64,000 nt of DNA. Origin: Pseudomonas sp. stari2. Lineage in GTDB: Bacteria; Pseudomonadota; Gammaproteobacteria; Pseudomonadales; Pseudomonadaceae. Under the pieces are notes generated by a model that saw nothing but the letters and a program-made list of their open reading frames with translations, did not search any database and was not told the DNA's origin. Shown piece by piece: positions 7,517 through 15,946 of this stretch. Every line of letters starts with the position of its first letter. Within the stretch, counting starts at the first letter, position 1. A program made the position numbers and the translations under genes. Where the stretch lies: positions 4,273,501 through 4,337,500 of the forward strand of contig NZ_CP099760.1 of the NCBI RefSeq assembly GCF_040760005.1. The letters are read 5' to 3'.

Positions 7517-8607
7517 GGACGAGCCTCCTTTTTGCCGGTCGGCAGTTGGCTGACTTCGCTGGTGCGACGCAGGTAGGAATCGGCGTAACCGGCCGAGCGC
7601 GCGGCCAGCAACGGATCGTCGGAACCCTGAATACCGGCCGGCAGCACCAGCGGATCGTAGTTGATGTCACGGCATTCACCGCTGAGCTGCGGCTGGGTCT
7701 TTTCCAGTACCAGAGTGCCTGCATTCAACACTTTGCGGCCGGCGGGCCAGGTCTTGCTCGCATCGTTCACCGGATCGTCGGCGTTGGCCAAGGTGATGTT
7801 CAACTGAAAGCGCAGCGGCCCTTCGGCCAGGCGTTGCACCAGGTCCTTCTCAAGGAAGTCGCTACCTTCAGGCGCAGTCGCACCGGCAGCATCCTGAGCC
7901 AGAGGCGTCATGCTCCAGCGCACCGCCTGTTTCTTGCCGCTGGCATCCACCAGATAAAACGCGTTGATGCTGTTGTAGGTTTCCGTCGCGTAACTGGCCG
8001 ACGGTTTGGCGGTTTTTATCCAGGTCAGGAACGGTACGGCTTCCGGGTGCGAGGCAAAGAACGCCGGGACCTTGCTCGGGTCCGGTTTTCCCGTCGCCGG
8101 ATCCGGCGATTGCGCCTGCTGCAACTGATAGAACGCCTCGGGTGTGCCGACCGGGAACACCGGCATACTGTTCATCCCGGTGCGCCATTGCTGGCCGTTG
8201 GCCTGGGTGAAACGCAGCGCCAGGCTGCGAATCGGTACGGCGCTGTCCGGTGCATAAGGATTACCCGCCGGCAGCGCGAAGCGCCCGACTACCGGGGTGC
8301 GTGGCTCATTGAACACCTGCGCGACAGAGTAAGGACGCGCCTCACCACTGTTTTCAAAATGGCCGATGACGCAAACGCCCTTGGCGTGATTGCGACGAAA
8401 CCCCGGGTGCACGCCGTTGTTCTTTTCCAGTACATCAACCAACGCCTTGGGCGTCAGGCGTTGTGGGTCAAACGAGCCATGAACGTAGGCAAAAACCCCG
8501 GCCACTGCTGCGACCACCACGGCGATACCGCCGAGACGCAACACCAGGCTCGCGGCACTCAATGGCGGGCGTTGTGGCCCGCCGGGCGGTGAGCTGCGAT
8601 CAACCAT
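7513..8607 (-). CDS. membrane-anchored catalase-related peroxidase (SrpA-like)
   Basis: A 364-residue catalase-fold heme protein, shorter than true catalases. A membrane segment at about 24-42 (LRLGGIAVVVAAVAGVFAYV) anchors the enzyme on the outer face of the inner membrane. The active-site His is in RRNHAKGVCV (His74). The C-terminal RSAGYADSY holds the likely heme-ligand Tyr341. Members of this catalase-related group typically act as organic-substrate peroxidases with weak catalase activity. Start ATG 8607 has GGAG upstream; an earlier in-frame start at 8658 would lie inside the -10 region of the promoter, so it is excluded. The sigma factor gene is divergent. Confidence 0.88.
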   Translation of the reverse strand: MVDRSSPPGGPQRPPLSAASLVLRLGGIAVVVAAVAGVFAYVHGSFDPQRLTPKALVDVLEKNNGVHPGFRRNHAKGVCVIGHFENSGEARPYSVAQVFNEPRTPVVGRFALPAGNPYAPDSAVPIRSLALRFTQANGQQWRTGMNSMPVFPVGTPEAFYQLQQAQSPDPATGKPDPSKVPAFFASHPEAVPFLTWIKTAKPSASYATETYNSINAFYLVDASGKKQAVRWSMTPLAQDAAGATAPEGSDFLEKDLVQRLAEGPLRFQLNITLANADDPVNDASKTWPAGRKVLNAGTLVLEKTQPQLSGECRDINYDPLVLPAGIQGSDDPLLAARSAGYADSYLRRTSEVSQLPTGKKEARP

Positions 8608-8649
8608 GAAAGACTCCAGGGCCATCGGCCACAAGTAGGAAGAATCAGC

Positions 8650-8678
8650 AAGACGCACGCCATCAGGATTTATTCCAC
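8650..8678 (-). promoter_or_regulatory. ECF-type promoter for catalase-cytochrome b operon
   Basis: On the minus strand GTGGAATAA (8678-8670), 14 bases, then CGTCTT (8655-8650). The same two blocks with the same spacer stand before the divergent sigma gene. GGAATAA is a typical ECF -35 and CGTC a typical ECF -10. The predicted start near 8643 leaves a leader of about 36 bases before ATG 8607. Confidence 0.75.
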
Positions 8679-8702
8679 GGCCCGGTATTTATTTTTCCGA
8701 AC

Positions 8703-8731
8703 GTGGAATAACCTCGAATGCCGGACGTCTT
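8703..8731 (+). promoter_or_regulatory. ECF-type autoregulatory promoter for sigma/anti-sigma operon
   Basis: GTGGAATAA (8703-8711), a 14-base spacer and CGTCTT (8726-8731). It is identical in both blocks and spacing to the promoter on the other strand, so one sigma factor should read both. The predicted start is near 8738, about 27 bases before the sigma ATG. Confidence 0.75.
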
Positions 8732-8764
8732 CCTAGTCCACAGCGTAGTGACTAGCAGAACTTC

Positions 8765-9271
8765 ATGAGCGAATTCGACGAACAACTGAGAGAAATCATT
8801 CCCAGATTGCGGCGCTTTGCCGTGTCGTTGACGCGCAACGGCAGCAGCGCCGACGATCTGGTTCAGGCCAGCCTGGAGAGAGCCCTGTCCAGTTGGCGCG
8901 ACAAGCGCGCCGAGGGCGATCTTCGCGCGTGGCTGTTTTCGATCCTGTACCGCCAGTTCCTCGATGCGCACCGGCGCTCCCGGCGCTACGCCCGAATGCT
9001 CGAATTCTTCACCGGCCGCGATGACGCCGAACCCTCGGTGGAGCGCACGGTGATTGCCCAATCTACCCTGCAAGCCTTCGATCGCCTCCCCACCGAACAG
9101 CGCGCGCTGTTGCTGATGGTGTCGGTGGAAGGCTTGACCTATAAGGAGGTCGCCGAGATTCTCGACGTCCCCACCGGCACCGTGATGTCGCGCCTGTCCC
9201 GCGCCCGCCAGGCTTTGCGCCAGCTCAGCGACGGCGAAATCAGCAGCCCTTCCTTGCGGATACTCAAATGA
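8765..9271 (+). CDS. ECF-type RNA polymerase sigma factor
   Basis: A 168-residue two-domain sigma factor. Region 2 spans about 15-80, with SADDLVQASLERAL for core binding and -10 melting; region 4 spans about 110-160, with the helix-turn-helix LTYKEVAEILDVPTGTVMSRL for the -35. The next gene, an anti-sigma, starts inside its last codons (9268-9271 overlap), so the two are made together. Matching promoter motifs stand before this operon and before the divergent catalase-cytochrome b operon, which points to self-activation and to a redox or envelope stress regulon. The inducing signal is not visible. Confidence 0.93.
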   Translation: MSEFDEQLREIIPRLRRFAVSLTRNGSSADDLVQASLERALSSWRDKRAEGDLRAWLFSILYRQFLDAHRRSRRYARMLEFFTGRDDAEPSVERTVIAQSTLQAFDRLPTEQRALLLMVSVEGLTYKEVAEILDVPTGTVMSRLSRARQALRQLSDGEISSPSLRILK

Positions 9272-10020
9272 TCAGCCTGCCCCCCAGCGAGCGTGATTTG
9301 CACGCCTACATCGACCACCAGCTCAGCGACGCCGACCGGCGTGTGCTGGAAAACTGGCTGGCCAGCCACCCGGAAGACGCCGCGTTGATCCGCGCCTGGC
9401 AACAGGATGCCCAACACCTGCGCGCCGCCCTCGGCGGTGCCTTGCAGCAACCGGTCAATCCGGATCTGGACCCGGCGCTGATCCGCCAACGGCTCAAGCA
9501 TCGATCGCGCCGCCAATGGGCCAGCGCAGCGGTGCTGTTGATTGCCGTCAGCCTCGGCGGTGTCGGGGGCTGGAAGGCTCGGGACATGACCGTGTTTCAT
9601 CCCCCCGCACCGATGACGGATGCCTTGCAGGCGTACCGTTTGATCGCCCAGCAAGGGCTTCTGCCGGCGGACTACAAGGTCGATGGTGACGGCGATATCC
9701 AGCGCTGGCTCGACCGCTATTTCACTCAGGCCAATCGCCTGCCGGACCTGACGTCGGCCGGATTTGCACCGGTCAGCGGCCGTCTGCTGAGCACCGATGA
9801 AGGCCCGGCGGCGATGGTGATGTATGAAGACCAGAGCGGGCACAAGGTCAGTTTCTACGTGCGTCCACCGGGACCGAAAAATACCTTTCTGCCCCGGGGC
9901 AGTCGCCAGGACGGGGATCTTCAGGCCGAATATTGGTCGGGCAAGGGTTACAACTACGCAATGGTCAGCCCGACCGATACGCCTGCGGCAGAAATGCTCA
10001 AGCAATCCCTGAGTTTCTAG
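9268..10020 (+). CDS. membrane anti-sigma factor of the adjacent ECF sigma
   Basis: A 250-residue protein. The cytoplasmic part (1-82) begins with DLHAYIDHQLSDADRR, the usual opening of FecR/RseA-type anti-sigma domains (compare LxAYVDGxL). One membrane helix lies near 86-104 (WASAAVLLIAVSLGGVGGW), and a periplasmic domain of about 145 residues follows. The zinc-binding HxxxCxxC motif is absent, so sensing is not by that redox switch. The start overlaps the sigma stop by four bases. It ends six bases from the convergent pilus operon. Function is inferred from position and N-terminal motif. Confidence 0.88.
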   Translation: MISLPPSERDLHAYIDHQLSDADRRVLENWLASHPEDAALIRAWQQDAQHLRAALGGALQQPVNPDLDPALIRQRLKHRSRRQWASAAVLLIAVSLGGVGGWKARDMTVFHPPAPMTDALQAYRLIAQQGLLPADYKVDGDGDIQRWLDRYFTQANRLPDLTSAGFAPVSGRLLSTDEGPAAMVMYEDQSGHKVSFYVRPPGPKNTFLPRGSRQDGDLQAEYWSGKGYNYAMVSPTDTPAAEMLKQSLSF

Positions 10021-10025
10021 CCGGC

Positions 10026-10997
10026 TCAGAACCCCACATCCAGCACCACATTGTCCAGGTAGGTGCCAGCGGGCGGCGTGGTCTGGTCGGTGTAGATCTT
10101 CGCGTTGTAGTTGAAGATCTGGCTGCCGGTACCCAGACCATTGCCGGGATTGACCTCGGCATCACTGCTGGCTCGACGTGCAGCGCCAACACTGCCCCAG
10201 CGGGTGGTGCCGGCGCTTTTGAAAATGTCGTAGGCCAGGTAATTGCTGCCGGAAATCATTCGTCGTCGACCGCCGACGCTGACTGCGTTCTGGCCGTCGT
10301 TCAAACCCACGGTATAGGCGCTGCCCTTGGTGCAGGCCAGGTTGATGGTCTGCCCCGTGACCGGGGTAAACGCACTGATCACCGGCGCGCTGCCGAACGC
10401 GATGTTGGGCGCGGTGATGGTGCAATCGTTGGCCACGGTCAGGTTGACTGTCAGCGTCGTGGTGCCGCTGTTGATGTCGCGGCCCAGGCAGAGTCCGCCG
10501 ACCCCGATGCCCGAACAGTAATTCCAGTTCCAGAAAATGCTCAGGGTTTCGGTGTACACCCCGGCTGCCACATTGCTGCCAATCGTTGTGCCGAAATACA
10601 GCGGCACGGTTTTCGGTACGGTACCGTTGAGCAATCCCAGCGCATCGATAATGCCGTTGCGGGCGAAGTCGTAGGCCGTGCCGCGGGTCAACGGGTAGCT
10701 GGTGCTGTTGTTGGCGTAGATCGTATAGCCGATGACGTCTCCGGTGGGCCCGAGCAAGCCGCCCTGGGTGGAGGTTACCGTGGCCCAGAAGTGATCGTTG
10801 TTGGCCAACAGCGACAACAGCGAACCTGTACAACTCAACCCGCCGTTGAGTGTGGAACTGGGTTGCGACGTGGTGCGAACCGCAATCGAACTGATCGTGC
10901 CGAACGCCGCCGGCGTGGTGGTGACCACCGAACACAGCGCCTGCGCCGCCCCCGGCAACATCAGCGCCAGCCACAGGCAGAGCCGTGCCCACATCAT
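10026..10997 (-). CDS. csuE: Csu-type pilus tip protein with two spore-coat-U domains
   Basis: A 323-residue exported protein, last gene of the pilus operon. Signal peptide about 1-21 (LWLALMLPGAAQA). It has two spore coat protein U (SCPU) domains, the N-terminal one being the likely adhesin domain and the C-terminal one ending in PPAGTYLDNVVLDVGF, the pilin strand used for assembly. This two-domain form is that of CsuE, the tip subunit that gives adhesion to hydrophobic surfaces in Acinetobacter. I use ATG 10997, which forms ATGA with the usher stop; a GTG two codons upstream is possible. The symbol is by role, not by tested identity. Confidence 0.85.
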   Translation of the reverse strand: MMWARLCLWLALMLPGAAQALCSVVTTTPAAFGTISSIAVRTTSQPSSTLNGGLSCTGSLLSLLANNDHFWATVTSTQGGLLGPTGDVIGYTIYANNSTSYPLTRGTAYDFARNGIIDALGLLNGTVPKTVPLYFGTTIGSNVAAGVYTETLSIFWNWNYCSGIGVGGLCLGRDINSGTTTLTVNLTVANDCTITAPNIAFGSAPVISAFTPVTGQTINLACTKGSAYTVGLNDGQNAVSVGGRRRMISGSNYLAYDIFKSAGTTRWGSVGAARRASSDAEVNPGNGLGTGSQIFNYNAKIYTDQTTPPAGTYLDNVVLDVGF

Positions 10998-13351
10998 TGG
11001 CACACCAACGGCCCGATCAGGGGGATCTGATCCTGCTGCAGGTCAACTTTGAACTGCACCTGGCAGCTCTTGCCATCCGCCAGAGTCACTCTCAGCGAGT
11101 TCTGCGCCTGCAGGTTTTCCAGGTAGACCAGCCCGTCCCAGCCCACCACCGTCCGCGTGCCGCTCTCCTCGTGCAGTACACCGCTGCCCAGTAGCAATTC
11201 CTGCTGCTGTGCATCCACCAACACGATGCTCGCGGCGATCACCCGGCTCAGCGGAAACTCCAGCAGATAACCGCTGCCACGGCGCACGGCAATGCGCTGT
11301 TCGACATTCGGGGTGCGCACGTTGGCCGGCAGGTTCAACGGATCGATTTCATATTTGCCACGGTAGTAGGCACTGCTCCACGGCACCAGTAAATGACCGT
11401 TGCGATCCGTCTGGCCGACCTGCTGGTTCTCGTAACGCACCGGAACATCCGCGTAACCATCGGTGCTGACCACCACGAACGCATCGTCGATGCGGTTGGC
11501 CGCGAACACTTGGTGATCCATCCACACCAGCGAACCACTGGCATCGGCCCAGCGGGTTTCGGCATCCGATGTACCGTAGACACCGGCCTGCAATTGCACC
11601 GATTGCAGTCGCCAGGTCACGTCAGCCTGACGGTAATCAGGCCCGTCGCCGTTGGCGTAACCGAGATTGAAACCCACCCCTCCCTGGGATGGCACGGCGC
11701 GGCTGTAATTGACGCGCTGTTGAGTCTGCCCGGTCTTGCTGCGTTCGCTGCTGATGGCGAGACTACCGCGCAGGTCGAAGGGGACCACCAGTTGTGCCTG
11801 CACCGCCCAGTTGGCGTCGCCGATTTCGCGGTTGGCCGACAGGTAGAAACTGCTGTTGCGCCACAATGGCTTGCTCCAGCTCAGGTTGAGCAACCGCGTG
11901 CGGGAATCGTCCGCCGCCCGGATATCGAAGTAGCCGACACCCAGACTGCCCCAGCGCTCAAGGTTGAGGCTCAGGGTCGCCTGCTCGCTGCGCTTGCTAA
12001 GGCTGGTGTAAGGACTGTCGACCACCGTAAGGTCGGCGTATTGGTCGCGGCGTTGCAACCGTTGCCAGGAAAAGCTGAAACGCTGGGCGCTGTACTGATA
12101 ACCGAGGCTGTATTGCTGACCGCCCTCACCGTCGAAACGGCTCTGGCTGATCGCACTGTTGAGAACCCCGAAATTGCCCAGCCGCAGATTTCCACCGAGC
12201 CCGCCAAGGGTCAGTGAGTCGGCCGCTTCGGCGTGGCTTTCCAGCGTGAAGCTGTCGCTGATGCCATAACGCAGGCTGCCGGACGTTACGCCCGGCCCGT
12301 AGCTGAAATCCTTCAATCCGTAATCACGTCGAAGCGTACCGGCGCTTATCGAGAAATCGCTCAAGCCCTTCTGCAACAAGCTGCTGGTGACATAGAACGG
12401 CACGGTGGTCGATACCTGCCGACCCAGTGCATCAGTGGTCACCACCACAGCTTCGCCCGCACCGTTGATGAAGGGGATGTTGGTCAGGGTGTACGGGCCC
12501 GGTTGCAAATCGGTGCTACTGGACTTGTAGCCGTTGATGAACAGATCCACCGAGGACGGCACCGCCGCTTCACCGGCGAACTGTGGCAGCGGATAGGTCA
12601 CCAGATCCGGGCGCACCGCGAAATCCCGGGAGAACTGCACGCCCCCCAGACGCACCGAACTGCTCCAGGGCAAGGCGCCGCTGACCACGTCCCCTGCCTC
12701 GTAGGTCAGCATCCGCTCGTCATCGGAGTAGCGCCACGTGGTGTCGTAGCGCAGATACCCGTTGCTCAGCGTGCTGACCGAATCACCCGACAAGGTGCGC
12801 CGGTATTGCCCGGTGCTGGAGAGCGTGCCCCAACTGTCGAACACCCGGATTTCATTCCATGCCGCCAGATAAGTACCGGCATCATCGGTGTCGTTGAGGT
12901 ACAGGTCGTAGTTGAACAAAGCGCCGAAACTGCTCAGCGCCGGGGTACGTGGATAGACCTGACGATTGCCGATGAACTGCTCCGGCAGCCAGTCCGGCGG
13001 CACATCGAGCAGCAGTCGCTGGCCGACGCTGTCGTAGTCGCTGTGCAGCCCCGGCAGACCGTCGAGATCGACTTCGGTACCGGCACTCTCGGGCAGTTTC
13101 ATGCCGGTGTCGCGCAACACACTGGCCGGCAGGAACAACTGCCCGCCGCGCTGCTCCACCGCCACTACGCGTCCGGTATTCATCTGGTTGACCACCAGTT
13201 CCAGAAACAACTGTGCATCGCTGACGGCCTCCATGCCGCTGGGAGGCGGCGGCAGTTCGCCGGCCCTGGATGGATGAATGAACATCAGGCAACACGCGCC
13301 GGTGACAAGCCACAACGGACGCTGAATACGGCGAGCCCATCCCGGCCCCAT
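10994..13351 (-). CDS. csuD: outer-membrane usher of the Csu-type (archaic) chaperone-usher pilus
   Basis: A protein of about 785 residues that forms the outer-membrane pore through which pilins are threaded and polymerised. After the signal segment it has the N-terminal periplasmic domain (QLFLELVVNQMNTGRV), a long beta barrel with plug (DLFINGYKSSSTDLQPGPYTL) and C-terminal domains ending QFKVDLQQDQIPLIGPLVCQ. The archaic class is indicated by its SCPU partners. The start is uncertain: ATG 13351 (MGPGWARR) gives a normal signal peptide but has no close ribosome site, whereas AGGAGG stands 28 bases upstream. Its stop overlaps the tip gene start by four bases. Confidence 0.9.
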   Translation of the reverse strand: MGPGWARRIQRPLWLVTGACCLMFIHPSRAGELPPPPSGMEAVSDAQLFLELVVNQMNTGRVVAVEQRGGQLFLPASVLRDTGMKLPESAGTEVDLDGLPGLHSDYDSVGQRLLLDVPPDWLPEQFIGNRQVYPRTPALSSFGALFNYDLYLNDTDDAGTYLAAWNEIRVFDSWGTLSSTGQYRRTLSGDSVSTLSNGYLRYDTTWRYSDDERMLTYEAGDVVSGALPWSSSVRLGGVQFSRDFAVRPDLVTYPLPQFAGEAAVPSSVDLFINGYKSSSTDLQPGPYTLTNIPFINGAGEAVVVTTDALGRQVSTTVPFYVTSSLLQKGLSDFSISAGTLRRDYGLKDFSYGPGVTSGSLRYGISDSFTLESHAEAADSLTLGGLGGNLRLGNFGVLNSAISQSRFDGEGGQQYSLGYQYSAQRFSFSWQRLQRRDQYADLTVVDSPYTSLSKRSEQATLSLNLERWGSLGVGYFDIRAADDSRTRLLNLSWSKPLWRNSSFYLSANREIGDANWAVQAQLVVPFDLRGSLAISSERSKTGQTQQRVNYSRAVPSQGGVGFNLGYANGDGPDYRQADVTWRLQSVQLQAGVYGTSDAETRWADASGSLVWMDHQVFAANRIDDAFVVVSTDGYADVPVRYENQQVGQTDRNGHLLVPWSSAYYRGKYEIDPLNLPANVRTPNVEQRIAVRRGSGYLLEFPLSRVIAASIVLVDAQQQELLLGSGVLHEESGTRTVVGWDGLVYLENLQAQNSLRVTLADGKSCQVQFKVDLQQDQIPLIGPLVCQ

Positions 13352-13459
13352 TAGCGTGCTTCGTCCGTCAATGGACTGGTTCCTCCTGAAACCGCTGCTG
13401 CCCGCAGGCCTGTCGCTTGCCCGGCGGCCCCGCACTACCCGGCCCGCAGGCCGAAATCC

Positions 13460-14242
13460 TTACTTCGCCGGAGCGATGCTCTGTACCTGTGCCGCGCCAT
13501 TGATCCGACCGGCCAGTTCTCCCGTTGTTGATCCCGGCGCCGGCCAGCGCATGACCGCGCCGGGCAACACATAACCCAACAGCCCTTCCGCCAACGGCTT
13601 GCTCTGCCCGCCCTGCTTGAGCGCCACATCGGTCAACCGCGCATGCACCGCGCCCTGGTTGCGCACTTCCACATAGGGTTTGCCGTCGACCGAAACCGTG
13701 CGCCAGCTCAATTGCGGCAGGCCGATGCCCTTGGGATCACGCTGTCGGGTCGTGTCTTCCTTGCTCCACAGGCCGGCACCGTATGCAAACAAGGGCACCG
13801 AATAGCGCATCTGGAAGCGGATTGCGGCGGCGGTTTTCCCGGTATCGGCGGCAGGAGGCTGGGCCGAGGGAATTTCGTCGATGATGATCCGGTAGGCCAG
13901 TTCCTGGCCGGGCGGCACGTCTTTGGTGCGGGTCAGGCGCACCAGTTGTTTCTGTCCCGGTTCGATCTTCGCCACCGGCGGACTGCCGATCACGTCACGC
14001 TGGTTCTGGTATTGCTCCTGGAAGCCGTTCTGACTCCAGCCGAACACCCTGATCTGCAGATTGGCGGTTTCGCTGCCACGATTCTCCAGCCACAGCGCGC
14101 TGGCCTGCTGGTCGGCTTCGAGCACCGGATCGATGGGCCAGATCAGCACCGAACTGGCCGCCTGCGCCTTGACACCAGCAAGCAAAGCCAACATCAACAT
14201 CGCGCAACGCACGAGCCATCGCCTTGACGTGATAAACCCCAT
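13460..14242 (-). CDS. csuC: periplasmic pilus chaperone, archaic chaperone-usher class
   Basis: A 260-residue protein. Signal peptide about 1-26 (WLVRCAMLMLALLAGVKAQA), then the PapD-like N domain (SVLIWPIDPVLEADQQASALWLENRG in several parts) with the subunit-binding strand, and a C-terminal domain with EVRNQGAVHARLTDVAL. It binds each SCPU pilin in the periplasm, caps its groove by donor-strand complementation and delivers it to the usher. ATG 14242 is chosen because GGAG stands upstream and it gives a clean signal peptide; an ATG at 14266 would overlap the upstream stop. The gap to the usher gene is 108 bases. Confidence 0.88.
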   Translation of the reverse strand: MGFITSRRWLVRCAMLMLALLAGVKAQAASSVLIWPIDPVLEADQQASALWLENRGSETANLQIRVFGWSQNGFQEQYQNQRDVIGSPPVAKIEPGQKQLVRLTRTKDVPPGQELAYRIIIDEIPSAQPPAADTGKTAAAIRFQMRYSVPLFAYGAGLWSKEDTTRQRDPKGIGLPQLSWRTVSVDGKPYVEVRNQGAVHARLTDVALKQGGQSKPLAEGLLGYVLPGAVMRWPAPGSTTGELAGRINGAAQVQSIAPAK

Positions 14243-14265
14243 AAACCCGCTCCTTGTGCCTTGCA

Positions 14266-14766
14266 TCACCACGACAGTTGCACTTGCAACACATCGCTGT
14301 ACGTCCCCCCAGGCTGATTGCCCGGCAACTGCGCCTGACCGTAGATCGGCAGGCTGATGTTGTTGGCGTCGCTATAGGCCACCGCAACGCTCTGCCCGAT
14401 GCCCAGGCTCTGGCTGTAGGCCGCATCGCGAAACAGCGCATACGCCACCTTCGCGCTGCCGCCACTGATCTGCATGCGGCGCCCGCCGCTGTTGTACTGC
14501 CCGCCATCGACCGTCATGTTCAGCGTCACCCCCGGCGTGCATTGCAACTGCACGCCGCCGGTCAATGCCACTTGCACCGTGCCGGTGGCCAGCGCCGAAC
14601 TCGAACCGAAATTCAGTCCGCCATAGTTCGACACGCCCCCCACTACCAGGCAGCCCGGTGTGATCGTCGCGCTGACCTGAAAGCTCTGGCTGGTCACCGC
14701 CGCCAACGGCAGCGGCACAGCCCCCGCGCACAGCAGGAGCAGCGCCGCACAACCATGCCGGCCCAT
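14266..14766 (-). CDS. SCPU-domain minor pilin of the Csu-type operon
   Basis: A 166-residue exported pilin. Signal peptide about 1-23 (ALLLLCAGAVPLPLAAV), then one SCPU domain: FQVSATITPGCLVVGG, NYGGLNFG, a conserved Cys pair (Cys39 and the Cys of LQCTPG), and the C-terminal strand GGTYSDVLQVQLSW. It resembles CsuA or CsuB, which sit between the major rod and the tip. It follows the previous pilin gene by four bases and precedes the chaperone gene. Which minor role it plays cannot be told from sequence alone. Confidence 0.85.
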   Translation of the reverse strand: MGRHGCAALLLLCAGAVPLPLAAVTSQSFQVSATITPGCLVVGGVSNYGGLNFGSSSALATGTVQVALTGGVQLQCTPGVTLNMTVDGGQYNSGGRRMQISGGSAKVAYALFRDAAYSQSLGIGQSVAVAYSDANNISLPIYGQAQLPGNQPGGTYSDVLQVQLSW

Positions 14767-14770
14767 GGCA

Positions 14771-15307
14771 CTAGAACGTCAGCTCAACTGAAATCGTGTC
14801 GGTGTAAGTGCCCGCCGGCAGGCCGGCCTTGCCCACCGCCTGACCGTAGATGTTCACCGTTTGCGCCACACCGGTGCTGGCGGCGAGGTTGATCACGCCG
14901 TCGATGGCCAGCAATTGCGAGTGCCCGGCATCGGTGTACAGGTCGTAGGGCACGTAGTTGGCAACACCGTCGTAAAGCGCACGGGTGCCGCCAGGCGACA
15001 ACCCGTCGTGGGCGCCGGCCCGCACCTTGACCGACGGCGTTGTGCCGGCCGAGCAGAGAATCGACAAGGCTCCGCCACCGCCGCCCAGCACCTGCCCGGT
15101 CGCAGTGGTGAACAGGCTGTTGGCGGTACCGAAGTTCAGGGCACCGAAGTTCAGGCCTGTGGAACCGCCGGAACCGTTGACCTGGCAACTGCTGGTCAAG
15201 ATCAGGCTGGAGGTGATCTGCCCGGTGACCGTGGTGGCCGCGTTGACGCTGGAGGCGAGCGTCAGGCCGAGCAACGACAAACCTATCCTTGATGCAATCG
15301 TACGCAT
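14771..15307 (-). CDS. SCPU-domain pilin of the Csu-type operon
   Basis: A 178-residue exported pilin. Signal peptide about 1-23 (LSLLGLTLASSVNAA), mature start TTVTGQITSSLILTSSCQV, the motif LNFGALNFG, a second Cys in LSILCSAG, and the end PAGTYTDTISVELTF. The domain is glycine rich (GGGGGALS). It lies 19 bases downstream of the preceding pilin gene and is very close to the next (four-base gap). It is probably a minor subunit; the gene upstream at 15327-15860 is a better match to the major subunit. Confidence 0.85.
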   Translation of the reverse strand: MRTIASRIGLSLLGLTLASSVNAATTVTGQITSSLILTSSCQVNGSGGSTGLNFGALNFGTANSLFTTATGQVLGGGGGALSILCSAGTTPSVKVRAGAHDGLSPGGTRALYDGVANYVPYDLYTDAGHSQLLAIDGVINLAASTGVAQTVNIYGQAVGKAGLPAGTYTDTISVELTF

Positions 15308-15326
15308 GGTGTCCTTCCTCTACGGT

Positions 15327-15860
15327 TTACCAATCGAGCGTCACCGTCAGGGTGTCGGTGTAGACACCAGCCGGTACCGCACGGGTGTTCGCCACCACCG
15401 AGCCAAATACCGGGATAGGTATCTGCGCGCCGCTGGTGACAGCGAAATTGTGTTGTTGGCCGATGCTGTAGCTCTGGCTGCCCGAAGCATCGAGAAACAG
15501 CTGATAGGGAATGGTCTGGCGACCGTTGCTCAAGCGGCGGGTGCTGCCGTCGCCATGGGCGCCACCATCGATGGTCACGGTAAAACCAGTCACTGAAGGG
15601 TTGCAGGCAACGTTAAGCCGGCCGCTGCTGTCATTGGCCAGGCTGGCCTTGATCGGCGCATTCCAGGTCGGGCCCTGCTGGCCGAAATCGAGTTTGCCGA
15701 AATCGCCCACCGGACTGGCGGGGCTTGTGGAATTGGTCACCTCACAGCCGGCGATCAGTATCAGTCGCGCATGAATCTGCCCGTTGATCGTGGCTTGCGC
15801 ATCCTCCGTGAGCAACAGCAATGCGCCTGTGGCGACTACCAGCCAGTGCTTGCCTGTCAT
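15327..15860 (-). CDS. csuA/B: major pilin candidate, CsuA/B-like SCPU protein
   Basis: A 177-residue exported pilin. The signal peptide ends near AQA (residue 23); the mature part begins TINGQIHARLILIAGCEV. The run FGKLDFGQQGPTWNAPI followed by GRLNVAC is close to the FGTLNFGKTSGTWNN pattern I recall from Acinetobacter CsuA/B, the rod-forming subunit. The C-terminal strand is AGVYTDTLTVTLDW. It sits second in the operon, 86 bases after the first pilin gene. Assignment as the major subunit is by resemblance only. Confidence 0.8.
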   Translation of the reverse strand: MTGKHWLVVATGALLLLTEDAQATINGQIHARLILIAGCEVTNSTSPASPVGDFGKLDFGQQGPTWNAPIKASLANDSSGRLNVACNPSVTGFTVTIDGGAHGDGSTRRLSNGRQTIPYQLFLDASGSQSYSIGQQHNFAVTSGAQIPIPVFGSVVANTRAVPAGVYTDTLTVTLDW

Positions 15861-15946
15861 TGCGTCCCTACTCCTTCTGATCCTTCAGCATCAATCGACC
15901 TCCGCGTTCGTCATTGAACGTCGATTTCCTGTTGCATCCCGCTCGA

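Noticed and set aside
11393..13354. Plus-strand frames inside the usher region
   Set aside because: Antisense to the usher gene, which has a full family pattern.
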